Shown: in pieces, positions 24,268-33,237 of the stretch
How positions within the stretch are numbered: position 1 is the stretch's first letter
Layout of the letters: each line of letters starts with the position of its first letter
DNA from: JAEUHO01 sp046350655
GTDB lineage: Bacteria; Planctomycetota; PLA2; JAEUHO01
Reading direction: 5' to 3'
Assembly: GCA_046350655.1 (NCBI GenBank)
Contig: JAXMAB010000004.1
Location: 248,001-312,000 of the forward strand
DNA length: 64,000 nt
The notes under the pieces: generated by a model
Databases searched by the model: none
Seen by the model: the letters and a program-made list of their open reading frames with translations, nothing else
Told to the model about the DNA's origin: nothing
Program-made: the position numbers and the translations under genes

Positions 24268-25500
24268 TCAGCCGAGGTCCGGCGGGGGCGCCGGAGCCGC
24301 CGCGCCGACCGCCGGCGCGTCGTCGGCCGGGGCGATCGAGTGCCAGCCCAACGCGACGCCCACCAGCACGAGGGCGGCGCCGGCGACGAACGGCGCGTAC
24401 GACCAGCCGCCGGCCACCTTGAAGTGGTCGTAGAGCCAACCGGCGAGGAACGGGCCCACGGCGCGCGCGAACGCGCCGAGCGACTGCGAGAGGCCCAGCG
24501 TCTGCCCCTGCATGTGCGCGGGCGTCCGCTTCGAGAGGAGCGACGGGATGCTCGGGTTGCTCACGCCCATCCCGACCGCGACGAGCGCGATCGCCGGGAG
24601 CAGCATCGGCCAGGCCGGCAGGATCCAGTAGAGCTGCATGCCGACCGCGATCGCCACCGGCCCGACGCGGAGCAGCTTCGGCTCGCCGAACCGGGCGGCG
24701 ACGCGACGGAAGAGGAAGCCCTGCGCGAATGCCATGCAGAGCCCGATGAACACGAAGACGTAGCCGACGTGCATCTTGTCGAAGCCGAACCGGTCGCGGA
24801 GCAGGAACGGCACGGCGAACTCGAGGTGCACGAAGCCCGCGACGAGGAAGAAGAACAGCAGGAGGATGCCGCCGACGGCCGGCGTGCGCAGCGCGGTTCG
24901 GAGGAAGAGGATCGGGTGCGCGCGGCGGCCGGCCGCGACGGAGCGGACCTCGGGCGCGAGCGACTCCGGCAGCCGGAAGAGCGCGATGACGAACGCCGTC
25001 CCCGACAACGTGGCGGCCGCCGCGCCGGGCGCCCACACCGCCACCTCCGACAGCAGGCCGCCGACGGCGGGGCCGAAGACGAAGCCGAGCCCGAACGCCA
25101 TCCCGAGCAGGCCCATGCCCCGCGCGCGGTTCTCGGGCGTCGTCACGTCGGCCACGTAGGCCTGCGCGACGGGGATGTTGGCGCCGAAGAAGCCGGCGAG
25201 CGCGCGCGCGACGAAGACGGTCGTGAGGTCGCGGGCGACCGCGAACAGCGCGTACGAGAGCGCGCCGCCCGCGAGGGTCACGAGCAGCACGGGCCGGCGG
25301 CCGACCCGGTCGGAGAGGCGGCCCCACATCGGCGCGAACAGGAACTGCATGAACGAGAACGTCGAGAGCACGAGGCCCGCGAGGAGGCCGGTCGCCCCGA
25401 GGTCCTGCGCGTACATCGGCAGGAACGGGATCACGATCCCGAACCCGAGGAGGTCGACGAAGACCGTGAGGAAGACGACGAGCAGGGGCGTCTTGCGCAC
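24268..25500 (-). CDS. MFS transporter (DHA1 type, TetA-like)
   Basis: 410 residues, 12 predicted membrane helices. It has the MFS A-motif GRLSDRVGRRPVLL after helix 2 (about residues 60-73), ENRARGMGLLG, and a FFGANIPVAQAYVADVT segment in helix 4/5, as in TetA/Bcr-like drug-proton antiporters. It may export a drug or metabolite, but substrate cannot be called from sequence. Stands alone, convergent with the glycosyltransferase and divergent from the cobalamin adenosyltransferase. Confidence 0.9.
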   Translation of the reverse strand: MRKTPLLVVFLTVFVDLLGFGIVIPFLPMYAQDLGATGLLAGLVLSTFSFMQFLFAPMWGRLSDRVGRRPVLLVTLAGGALSYALFAVARDLTTVFVARALAGFFGANIPVAQAYVADVTTPENRARGMGLLGMAFGLGFVFGPAVGGLLSEVAVWAPGAAAATLSGTAFVIALFRLPESLAPEVRSVAAGRRAHPILFLRTALRTPAVGGILLLFFFLVAGFVHLEFAVPFLLRDRFGFDKMHVGYVFVFIGLCMAFAQGFLFRRVAARFGEPKLLRVGPVAIAVGMQLYWILPAWPMLLPAIALVAVGMGVSNPSIPSLLSKRTPAHMQGQTLGLSQSLGAFARAVGPFLAGWLYDHFKVAGGWSYAPFVAGAALVLVGVALGWHSIAPADDAPAVGAAAPAPPPDLG

Positions 25501-25604
25501 GGGTCGCTCCGGGGGAGGCCGGATTCTATCGGGCCTCCGGCGGGTGCGGCGAACCGACCGAGTACGCTCGGGCGGGCCCTCGGGCCCTTCGACGGAGGCC
25601 GATC

Positions 25605-26153
25605 GTGAAGATCTACACCCGCACGGGCGACGACGGCACCACGGGGCTCTTCGGCGGCGGGCGCGTGAGCAAGGCCGACCCCCGCGTGGACGCCTACGGC
25701 ACCGTGGACGAGGCGAACGCGACCCTCGGGTTCGCGCGGGCCGCGGGGCTGCCGCCCGCGGTCGAGGCGGTCCTCGCCCGCGCCCAGTCGGCGCTGTTCG
25801 ACGTCGGCGCGTCGCTGGCGAGCCCGTCGGCGAAGGGCGCGGCCGCCGCGGTCTCGGACGCGGACGTCGCGGCCCTCGAGGCGGCGATCGACGCCCTCGA
25901 GGCCGGCCTCGAGCCGCTCAAGACGTTCGTCCTGCCGGCCGGCAGCGAGGCCGCCGTGCGGCTGCACGTCGCGCGGACCGTCGTCCGGCGGGCCGAGCGC
26001 AACGTCGTCGCGCTCGCGGCGCGCGAGCCCGTGGACCCGGCCGTCGTGCGGTACCTGAACCGGCTCTCGGACCTGCTCTTCGTGCAGGCCCGGGCGGCGA
26101 ACCGCGCCGCCGGCGTCCCCGACGTCCCGTGGGTGGCGCGGAAGGGCCGCTGA
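25605..26153 (+). CDS. pduO: ATP:cob(I)alamin adenosyltransferase, PduO type
   Basis: 182 residues. Transfers the adenosyl group of ATP to cob(I)alamin to make coenzyme B12. N-terminal ATP-binding TRTGDDGTTGLFGGGRV (residues 5-21), VDAYGTVDEANA and the C-terminal RTVVRRAERNVV plus YLNRLSDLLFVQAR are the family signatures. Length (about 180-190) is normal. TACGCT at 25563-25568 may be its -10. No cobalamin riboswitch is seen in the 104-nt spacer. CorA follows by 41 nt. Confidence 0.95.
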   Translation: MKIYTRTGDDGTTGLFGGGRVSKADPRVDAYGTVDEANATLGFARAAGLPPAVEAVLARAQSALFDVGASLASPSAKGAAAAVSDADVAALEAAIDALEAGLEPLKTFVLPAGSEAAVRLHVARTVVRRAERNVVALAAREPVDPAVVRYLNRLSDLLFVQARAANRAAGVPDVPWVARKGR

Positions 26154-26194
26154 CCGACGTGGCGGGGGGGCGACCGGGCCGGTAGCCTTCCCGC

Positions 26195-27172
26195 ATGCGC
26201 CGCGCGATCGTCAGCACCCGGGGCGTCGTGACGTGTCCGACGGACGACGCGTCGCTCGTCGAGGCCATGAAGGCCACCGAGAAGGTCCTCTGGCTCGACC
26301 TGCAGGACCCGGGGCCGGAAGACGTGAAGCTGCTGCTCGACGGCTTCGGGTTCCACCCGCTGTCCATCGAGGACCTCACGCAGACGCACACGGCGGCGAA
26401 GCTCGACGAGTACGACCACTACGTGTTCCAGGTGGTGATGGTGCCGTACCAGCAGGGCACCGACGACATCGACCTCTTCGAGGTGGAGATCTTCTACCTG
26501 AAGGGCACGCTCGTCACCGTCCACGACCGGCCGTGGAAGCCGCTCGACGAGCTCTGGGAGGCCGTGGGCCGCGACCCGGCCCGCGAGCTCGGCAAGGGCG
26601 CGCAGGTGCTCTACCACAGCCTCGTCGACCGCGCCGTCGACGCCTACTTCCCGGTCCTCGACACGATCGACGAGCGCGTCGAAGGCCTCGAGCGGCAGGT
26701 GTTCGACGCGGGCACGCGCGGCGACATCCTCCCCGCGATCTTCCGGCTGCGCCGCTCGGTCCGGCAGCTCCTCCGCTCCGCGCGCAACCAGCGCGAGAGC
26801 GTGCAACGCCTCGCGGTGGGCACCGTGCGGACGCTGACGAAGGAGACCTGCTACCAGTTCCGCGACGTCCACGACCACCTGATCCTGCTGCACGACTCCC
26901 TCGACGACCACCGCGAGACGCTCTCCGGCCTGCGCGACACCTACCTCGGCGTCGTGAACAACCGCATGAGCGAGGTGATGAAGTCGCTGACGGTGTTCTC
27001 CGCGATCCTGCTCCCCCTCGCGTTCCTCACGGGGCTGTGGGGCATGAACGTCGGCGTGCCGTGGGAGGGCGACCCCAAGGGCTTCTTCTACGTGCTCGGG
27101 TTCTGCGCGCTCTCGACGATCGGCGCGCTGCAGTGGATGTGGCGGCGCGGCTACCTCAAGCGCATCCAGTGA
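26195..27172 (+). CDS. corA: Magnesium/cobalt transporter CorA
   Basis: 325 residues. Long cytoplasmic N-terminal domain, then two C-terminal membrane helices with the signature GMN at residues 283-285 between them. This is the selectivity motif of the pentameric CorA channel for Mg2+ (also Co2+, Ni2+). TAGCCT (26183-26188) ends 6 nt before the ATG, so the mRNA may be leaderless. The stop overlaps the GTG of the YgfZ gene (GTGA). Confidence 0.96.
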   Translation: MRRAIVSTRGVVTCPTDDASLVEAMKATEKVLWLDLQDPGPEDVKLLLDGFGFHPLSIEDLTQTHTAAKLDEYDHYVFQVVMVPYQQGTDDIDLFEVEIFYLKGTLVTVHDRPWKPLDELWEAVGRDPARELGKGAQVLYHSLVDRAVDAYFPVLDTIDERVEGLERQVFDAGTRGDILPAIFRLRRSVRQLLRSARNQRESVQRLAVGTVRTLTKETCYQFRDVHDHLILLHDSLDDHRETLSGLRDTYLGVVNNRMSEVMKSLTVFSAILLPLAFLTGLWGMNVGVPWEGDPKGFFYVLGFCALSTIGALQWMWRRGYLKRIQ

Positions 27173-28185
27173 CGCACGCGAGCCCCGCCCCGGCGGCCGG
27201 CCTCGGGCCCGACCTCCTCGCCGCGGGCGCGCGCGCCGGCGACCGGGGCGGCCGCGTCGCGGTGCGGTCGTTCGGCCGGCCCGAGGCGGAGGCCGCCGCG
27301 GCGCGGGACGGCGCGGCCGTGGTGCCGCTCGCGGGCTTCGCGGTGCACGCGGTCACGGGCGCCGACGCGCGCGCGTTCCTCCACCGCATGCTCTCGCAGG
27401 ACGTGAAGGGGATCGCGCCCGGCGACGGCCGCCCCGCGACGTTCCTCGACGTGCGCGGCCGCGTCCAGGGCGACCCGGTCGTCCTCGCGACGGCCGCGGG
27501 CTTCCTCCTCGCCGAGGAACCGGCCGCGGCCGCCCGGGTCGTCCCCGGCCTCGAGCGGTACGTGATCGCCGACGACGTCGTCTTCGCCGACGTCGGCGCG
27601 GCGCACGACGCCGTGGTGCTCGCCGGGGCGGGGGCCTCGGCCGTCGCGGCGGCCGCGCTCCCGTCGCTCCGCGCGGCGGGCGCCGTCGCGGCGTCCCTCG
27701 GCTGGCGGTCCGGCGGCGCCACGCTCGTCGTCGCGCCGGCCGCCGCCCGCGTCTTCGTCGCGCTCGTCGCCGCGGGCGCGACGCCCGCGGGCGAGCACGC
27801 GCTCGACGTCGCGCGCGTCGCCGCGCTCGCGCCGTGGTTCGGCGCCGAGCTCGACGACCGGGTGCTGCCGAACGAGGCGGTCCACGACGCCGCGGTCTCG
27901 TTCACGAAGGGGTGCTACCTCGGCCAGGAGCCCGTCGTGATGGCGCGGCACCGCGGCCGCCCGCCGACCACCCTCGTCCGGCTCGCCGTGGACGGCGCCG
28001 CGGCCCCCGCGCGCGAGGCCGTCGTCGTGCACGACGGCCGCCGGGCCGGGCGCGTCACGACGGGCGTCGCGACCGACGGCCGGGCGGCGGCCCTCGCCCT
28101 CGTGCGGACCGACCTCGCGCGCGCGGGCGTCGCCCTCGCGCTCGAGGACGGCCGCCGCGCGGTCGTCGAGGCGGTCGCGACGTGA
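27169..28185 (+). CDS. ygfZ: YgfZ/GcvT-family folate-binding protein
   Basis: 338 residues, GTG overlapping the corA stop. Tetrahydrofolate-dependent factor that supports Fe-S cluster enzymes. It has the diagnostic K-G-C-Y-x-G-Q-E motif with Cys249, preceded by LPNEAVHDAAVSFT, and an N-terminal GcvT-like region with DARAFLHRMLSQDVKGIAPG and FLDVRGRVQGD. Length is normal. It overlaps the next gene's start (GTGA), giving a corA-ygfZ-eamA chain. Confidence 0.92.
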   Translation: MTHASPAPAAGLGPDLLAAGARAGDRGGRVAVRSFGRPEAEAAAARDGAAVVPLAGFAVHAVTGADARAFLHRMLSQDVKGIAPGDGRPATFLDVRGRVQGDPVVLATAAGFLLAEEPAAAARVVPGLERYVIADDVVFADVGAAHDAVVLAGAGASAVAAAALPSLRAAGAVAASLGWRSGGATLVVAPAAARVFVALVAAGATPAGEHALDVARVAALAPWFGAELDDRVLPNEAVHDAAVSFTKGCYLGQEPVVMARHRGRPPTTLVRLAVDGAAAPAREAVVVHDGRRAGRVTTGVATDGRAAALALVRTDLARAGVALALEDGRRAVVEAVAT

Positions 28186-29150
28186 CCGCGGACCCGGCCG
28201 CCCCGGCCCGCGCGCGCCCCGCGGTCCTCGCCGTCGCGACGCTGGCGCTGTTCCTCGTGTGGAGCCACACGTTCCTCGCGTTCGAGGTGCTCCTCGCCCC
28301 GGCCCGCGGCGACGCGCCCATGGGCTGGCTCGACCTCGTCGTCGCGCGCATGGTCGCGGTCGCCGTCGTCTGCGCCGCGTGGTGCTTCGGCGCGCGGCGC
28401 GCCGCGTCCCTCGCGATCCTCCGCCGCCACCCGGTCCGCCTGCTCGTCTGCGGGCTCATGTCGGTGCCCCTCTACAACGGCGTCCTCTACTACGGCATCG
28501 GCCACCACGTCAGCGGGCCCGTCGCGTCGTTGCTCACGACCCTCTCGCCGCTCTACCTCGTGCTGATCGGCTGGCTGTTCCTCGGCGAGCGGCTGACGGC
28601 CCGCAAGGGCGCGGGCCTCGCCCTGGGCCTCGCGGGCGTCGTCGTGATCGCCCTCGCGAAGACCGCCGGCGCGCCCGCGTCGCCGGGCGCGGTGGCGCTC
28701 GTGGCCGCGGCCCCGCTCGCGTGGTCGGTCCACACCGCGCTCACGAAGCAGGTGGCCCACGAGCACGCGCCCGTCCTGTGGACCTACCTCGTGCTCGTCG
28801 TCGGCGCGCTCCCGCTCCTGCCCCTGCTCCCGTGGTACGGGGCCCCGGCGCTCGCGCGCCTCGACGGGAAGGGCCTCCTGCTCCTCGCCTACCTCGTCCT
28901 GTTCGCGACCGTCGGCGGCAACGCGGTGTGGACCTGGCTCCTGCGGCACCTCCCGGCCAGCACGGTGGGCCTCACCATCTTCCTCAACCCGCCGCTCACG
29001 ACGGCGGGCAAGTGGGTGCTCTCGCGCGCGCGGCCGGACGCCTTCACGTTCGCGATCACGCCGCAGGAGTGGGTGGGCGGCGCCCTCTCGCTCCTCGGCG
29101 TCGGCATCGCCGTCCTCCGCCGTCCGCGTCCGCGCGCGACGGCCGGCTGA
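28182..29150 (+). CDS. EamA/DMT-family transporter
   Basis: 322 residues, about ten membrane helices in two EamA repeats (about 15-145 and 160-315). The ends of the repeats read SLLTTLSPLYLVLIGWLFLGE and TIFLNPPLTTAG, the usual positions for the family. It probably exports or takes up a small metabolite; substrate unknown. GTG start overlaps the ygfZ stop. Confidence 0.88.
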   Translation: MTADPAAPARARPAVLAVATLALFLVWSHTFLAFEVLLAPARGDAPMGWLDLVVARMVAVAVVCAAWCFGARRAASLAILRRHPVRLLVCGLMSVPLYNGVLYYGIGHHVSGPVASLLTTLSPLYLVLIGWLFLGERLTARKGAGLALGLAGVVVIALAKTAGAPASPGAVALVAAAPLAWSVHTALTKQVAHEHAPVLWTYLVLVVGALPLLPLLPWYGAPALARLDGKGLLLLAYLVLFATVGGNAVWTWLLRHLPASTVGLTIFLNPPLTTAGKWVLSRARPDAFTFAITPQEWVGGALSLLGVGIAVLRRPRPRATAG

Positions 29151-29191
29151 CCCCGCGCGGCCGCGCCGGCGGCCGCGGGGCGGGGCCGGGG

Positions 29192-29219
29192 TTGCGCGGG
29201 GGCGGCGGGCCGCGACAAT
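29192..29219 (+). promoter_or_regulatory. Promoter of the sulfatase-fold gene
   Basis: TTGCGC (29192-29197), a 16-nt spacer, then GACAAT (29214-29219), ending 6 nt before the GTG at 29226, so a leaderless transcript is likely. Confidence 0.5.
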
Positions 29220-29225
29220 CGCGGG

Positions 29226-30698
29226 GTGCGCGTGCTCCGCCTCCTCGCCGTCGTGTGCGCCCTCGGCGCGATCGCGGCCGCGTGGTGGACGGCGGGGCCC
29301 GTCGCGCGCGACGGACGCCCGGCCGCGAAGGGGCGCGTGCCCGGCGTCGTCGTGCTCTGCTTCGACACGCTCCGGGCCGACGCGACGCACGGCCCGGCCG
29401 GCGCCGCGGCGCTCCCTACCTTCGCGGCCTTCGGCGCGTCGGCGACGCGGTTCCCCGGCGCGCTCGCGTCGTGCTCGTGGACCGGGCCGTCCGTCGGCAC
29501 GCTGCTGACGGGCCTGTCGCCGTGGAACCACGGCGTCTTCGAGGTCACCTCGACGACGCGGCTGGCGGCGTCGGTGCCGACGCTCGCGTCGATCCTGCGG
29601 GCCGCCGGGTGGTCCACGGCCGCGGTCACGGGCGGGGGCTGGCTCTCGGAGGGCTGCGGCCTGCCCGCGGGCTTCGACCAGTACGACGCCGACTTCGACG
29701 AGCTCGAGCCCGCGGCCGCCGTCCGCCGGTGGGAGCGACGTCGCGCCCTCGACCGCCCGTTCCTGCTGTTCCTCCACACCTACGCGGCGCACGACCCCTA
29801 CGGCGACAAGCGCGCGTTCGCGGAGGGGCGGTGCGACGACGCGGCACGCGAGGCGGGGGCCGCCCTCGCCGCCCGGGTCGGCCACGGACGCCTCGGCGAC
29901 GCCCCCGACGTGCTGCGGGACTTCCTGCGCACGTACTTCGCCGACCCGTGCGGCCGCGGGGCCCTCGAGCGCGCCCTCGGGGCGGTGCGCTTCGAGGCCG
30001 CCGTGGTCGGCACGCGCCCCGTGATCGACGGCGCCTGGCGCACGCTCGGCGGCGGGCCGGCGATCGTGGACGAGCTCCGGGCGGCCTACCACGGGCCGGG
30101 CCTCGCGTGGGTGGACGCGCGGCTGCGGGCCACGCTCGACGCGCTCGCGTCGCTCCCGCCCGAGACGGTGGTCGTCGTCTGCTCGGACCACGGCGAGGCG
30201 TTCGGCGAGCACGGGCCGCTCTACCACGGCCGGTTCCTGACGCCGGAGCTGGTGCGCTCGGTGCTGATGGTCCGCGCGCCGGGCTGGCCCGCGCGCGACG
30301 TCCCGGGCACCGTCGGGCTGGTGGACGTGACGCCGACGCTGCTCGACCTCTGCGGCGTGGCGCCGGCGCGCGGCGTCGCGTTCGACGGCGTCAGCCTCGT
30401 CCCCCGCGTGCGCGGGACGGCGGGCGACCGGCCCGTCGCGAGCGGCGTCGTCCCGCCGGCGGATCCGCTCGGCGGGCCGGAGACGTACGCGCGGCGGGCC
30501 GCGGTGCGCGACGCGCGGTTCGCGTGGTCCGCGCGCTACGACGTCCGGCAGCGCGCGTGGGGCGACGAGGCGTGGTTCGACCGCGCCGCCGACCCCGACG
30601 AGCGCCGCCCGCTCGCCGCGCCGCCGGCCGTCGACGACGCCTTCGCGCGCGCGCGCGACGACCTCCGCCGCGCCTTCGAGGCCCGCTTCGGGCGTTGA
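29226..30698 (+). CDS. Sulfatase-fold (alkaline phosphatase superfamily) exported protein
   Basis: 490 residues. N-terminal signal or anchor (about 1-22). Metal-binding residues of the superfamily are visible: Asp47 (FDTLRAD), and Asp321-His322 (SDHGEAFGEH). The nucleophile region reads SCSWTGPSVGTLLTG with Thr86 where classical sulfatases have the formylglycine Cys or Ser of C/S-x-P-S-R, and the Arg is missing. It is therefore unlikely to be a formylglycine sulfatase; a phosphoglycerol or phosphoethanolamine transferase/hydrolase with Thr nucleophile is more likely. Hypothesis: it modifies envelope lipids or glycans in the periplasm. Confidence 0.83.
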   Translation: MRVLRLLAVVCALGAIAAAWWTAGPVARDGRPAAKGRVPGVVVLCFDTLRADATHGPAGAAALPTFAAFGASATRFPGALASCSWTGPSVGTLLTGLSPWNHGVFEVTSTTRLAASVPTLASILRAAGWSTAAVTGGGWLSEGCGLPAGFDQYDADFDELEPAAAVRRWERRRALDRPFLLFLHTYAAHDPYGDKRAFAEGRCDDAAREAGAALAARVGHGRLGDAPDVLRDFLRTYFADPCGRGALERALGAVRFEAAVVGTRPVIDGAWRTLGGGPAIVDELRAAYHGPGLAWVDARLRATLDALASLPPETVVVVCSDHGEAFGEHGPLYHGRFLTPELVRSVLMVRAPGWPARDVPGTVGLVDVTPTLLDLCGVAPARGVAFDGVSLVPRVRGTAGDRPVASGVVPPADPLGGPETYARRAAVRDARFAWSARYDVRQRAWGDEAWFDRAADPDERRPLAAPPAVDDAFARARDDLRRAFEARFGR

Positions 30699-30734
30699 CG
30701 CCGCGGGCGCGGCGCGCGCGCCGCGCCGGCCGGG

Positions 30735-32069
30735 TCACAGCAGCGTGCCGTGCAGGATCAGGCTCGCGAGCGAGAAGTAGATGACGAGGCCCGAGACGTC
30801 CACGAGGGTCGCCACGAACGGCGCGGACGCGCTCGCGGGGTCGAGGCGGAGGCGTCGCAACAGGAACGGCAGCATCGAGCCCGCGAGCGTGCCCCACGTG
30901 ACGACGCCGACGACGGAGAGCCCCACGGTCAGGGACACGAGCACGAAGTGCTGCGTGTAGTCCGCGAGGTGGAACAGCTGCCAGATCAGGATGCGGGCGA
31001 TGCCGATGGGGGCGAGGAGCAGGCCGAGGGCGAGGCCGCTCGCGAGCTCGCGGCGCACCACGCGCCACCAGTCCTTCAGCGTCACCTCGCCGAGCGCCAG
31101 CGCGCGGATCACGAGCGTCGTGGCCTGCGAGCCCGAGTTGCCGCCGCTGCTGATGATGAGCGGGATGAAGAGCGAGAGCACCGTCGCGGCCTTGATCTCG
31201 TCCTCGAAGCGGCTCATGGCCGACGCCGTGAACAGCTCGCCGACGAAGAGGGCCGCCAGCCAGCCCGCGCGCTTGCGCACCATCTTCGGGAACGGCGTGC
31301 GCATGTACGGCGTGTCGAGCGCCTCGGTGCCGCCGATCTTCTGGATGTCCTCGGTCGCCTCCTCCTCGAGCACGGCGCCGATGTCGTCGAACGTCACGAT
31401 GCCCTTCATGCGGCGCTCGGCGTCCACGACGGGCACGGCGAAGAGGCGGTGCTGCTTGAAGAGCCGGGCGAGGGCCTCCTGGTCCATGGTCTCGTCGGCG
31501 ACCACGACCTCGGTCCGCATGACGTCGCGGACGCGCTTGTCGGGCGTCGCGACGAAGAGGTCGCGCAGCGAGACGACCCCGAGCAGATGCGACTCCGCGT
31601 CGAGCACGTACGCGTAGTAGAGGGTGCCGAGCTTGTCCCGCGCGGCCTTGCGCAGGTACGTGATCGCCTCGTCCACGGACAGGTCCGGGCGGATGCGGAC
31701 GTACCGCGGGTGCATGAGCCCGCCGGCGTCGTCCTCGGCGAACGCGAGCAGGCCCGCGACGTCCTTCTGCGTCGTCTCGTCGAGCAGGGCGACGTAGGCC
31801 GGGCGCTCGTCGGACGGGATCGCCTGCAGGAGGTCGGCCACGTCGTCCGGCGCGAGCAGCCGGATCCACGAGCGGCGCTCCTCCGGGCGGAGCGCGCGGA
31901 GGATCCACGCCTGGTCCTGCGCGCGCACGTCGAGGAAGAAGTCCTCGGCCTCCGGGCGCGACATCGACCGGAACGCGGCGACGCGGTCGTCGTCGTCGTA
32001 GGCGGGCCACGAGTCGCGCACCGCCTGGAGCGTCAGCGGTTCGTCGTCGGTGGCCTCGGGCGGCGCCAT
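30735..32069 (-). CDS. mgtE: Magnesium transporter MgtE
   Basis: 444 residues. MgtE_N superhelical domain (about 20-125, with HPRYVRIRPDLSVDEAITYLRK leading into CBS), two CBS domains (about 130-250; LLGVVSLRDLF and MKGIVTFDDIG), a plug helix and a C-terminal five-helix membrane domain with the conserved FTASAMSRFED and ISSGGNSGSQATTLVIRAL. Gated Mg2+ channel of the inner membrane. It is the second Mg transporter in the window (see CorA). No Mg riboswitch is seen in the 58-nt gap to its upstream neighbour's stop. Confidence 0.96.
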   Translation of the reverse strand: MAPPEATDDEPLTLQAVRDSWPAYDDDDRVAAFRSMSRPEAEDFFLDVRAQDQAWILRALRPEERRSWIRLLAPDDVADLLQAIPSDERPAYVALLDETTQKDVAGLLAFAEDDAGGLMHPRYVRIRPDLSVDEAITYLRKAARDKLGTLYYAYVLDAESHLLGVVSLRDLFVATPDKRVRDVMRTEVVVADETMDQEALARLFKQHRLFAVPVVDAERRMKGIVTFDDIGAVLEEEATEDIQKIGGTEALDTPYMRTPFPKMVRKRAGWLAALFVGELFTASAMSRFEDEIKAATVLSLFIPLIISSGGNSGSQATTLVIRALALGEVTLKDWWRVVRRELASGLALGLLLAPIGIARILIWQLFHLADYTQHFVLVSLTVGLSVVGVVTWGTLAGSMLPFLLRRLRLDPASASAPFVATLVDVSGLVIYFSLASLILHGTLL

Positions 32070-32127
32070 GGGCGGACTCTACTCCCGCGGGACGGGCGCC
32101 CCCAACGCCCGCCTCGACCGGGCCCGG

Positions 32128-33135
32128 TCAGTTGCGCGCGGCGGCGGCGCGCAGGAGCTGCTTGCGGATCTCCTCGAGCGCGGCGCGTTCGCGGCCCTCC
32201 GGGGGCGCCGCCGCGAGCGCGCGGTTGAGCGCGCGGGCGGCGGCGGCGGGCCGGCCCATCCGCGCCAGCAGGAACGCCCGGTCGCGCAACGTCGTCGGCT
32301 CGAGCGGGTCGAGGTGGAGCGCGCGGTCGAGGGTCGCGAGCGCCGCGGCGAGCCGCCCGGCGCGCTCGTGCGTCGCGCGGAGGTTGCGGAGCATCCGCAG
32401 CAGGACGTCGGCGGTCCGCAGCGGCCGGAACGCCCGCGGCGGCAGGGTGACCGGCCGCCCGGCGGCCCGGGCCACGCGCTCGGCGCACCCGGCCTCCGTC
32501 AGGACCTCCCCGTGGAACGCGTCCACGTAGACCGGCCCGTCCGCGGTCTCGGCCCGCACGACGAAGTGGAGCGGCAGCCCGACGCCCGCCGACGCGAGGC
32601 CCCGCCGCCGCGCCACCTCCATCCACAGCACGCCCAGCGCGATGGGCAGGCCCGTCCGGCGTTCGAGCACGTCCGGCAGGTAGGAGCTGCGCGGGTCGTC
32701 GGCGAGGGCGGGGTCGCCGCGGAACCCCGCGCCCGCGAGGCCCGCCGTGACGGCTCGCACGCGCTCGGCCGGGGGCGCGTCCGGGTCGTCGTCGGCGCCC
32801 ACCTCCGTCGCGAGGCGCTCGACGGCGTGGTCGAGGCCGGCGACGTCGAGCGACGGGTGCGCCTCCGCGGCGATCGCGACGGCGCCGGCCCACAGGTCCG
32901 GGGCGTTCGGGTCGGGCAGCGCGGCGCGGAACGCCTCGACGGCCCGGTCGTGGAGGATGGACCCGACGAGGTCCGCGGCCCGCGCGCGCAGGGGCTCCGG
33001 CAGCTCCGCGACGGAGAGCAGGCGCCCGAGGGCCTCGATGCCGGCCGGGCCCGCGGCCCGGAGCCGGTCCTCCGCGGCGAACCGCACCCGCGGGTCCGGG
33101 GAGGCGAGGCCGGCGAGGTCTCCGACGGGGTCCAT
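32128..33135 (-). CDS. SirB1-like transglutaminase-fold protein with TPR tail
   Basis: 335 residues. Begins with HEAT-like helices (about 1-80), then a Transglut_core2/SirB1 domain (about 95-235) with DDPRSSYLPDVLERRTGLPIALG and VGLPLHFVVRA, VYVDAFHGEVLT. The C-terminal TPR pair (about 260-330) includes ALATLDRALHLDPLEPTTL. SirB1-type proteins usually keep the fold but often lose transglutaminase catalysis; here the position of the nucleophile Cys is not clear, so activity is doubtful. Function is unknown. It may be cotranscribed with mgtE, 58 nt downstream. Confidence 0.82.
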   Translation of the reverse strand: MDPVGDLAGLASPDPRVRFAAEDRLRAAGPAGIEALGRLLSVAELPEPLRARAADLVGSILHDRAVEAFRAALPDPNAPDLWAGAVAIAAEAHPSLDVAGLDHAVERLATEVGADDDPDAPPAERVRAVTAGLAGAGFRGDPALADDPRSSYLPDVLERRTGLPIALGVLWMEVARRRGLASAGVGLPLHFVVRAETADGPVYVDAFHGEVLTEAGCAERVARAAGRPVTLPPRAFRPLRTADVLLRMLRNLRATHERAGRLAAALATLDRALHLDPLEPTTLRDRAFLLARMGRPAAAARALNRALAAAPPEGRERAALEEIRKQLLRAAAARN

Positions 33136-33237
33136 CGACCCCGCAGCCTACCCCGCCTCCGGCGGCGCGGGGGGTGGGGCGATTCGGCGCCTCCGCCCCG
33201 CCGGCCGGATAGACCGTCCGCGCCGAAGGAGACCCCC

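Noticed and set aside
25501..25604. Cobalamin riboswitch upstream of the adenosyltransferase gene
   Set aside because: No B12-box-like GCCACTG or long structured leader in the 104-nt spacer.
26154..26194. Mg2+ riboswitch upstream of corA
   Set aside because: Only 41 nt between genes, too short.
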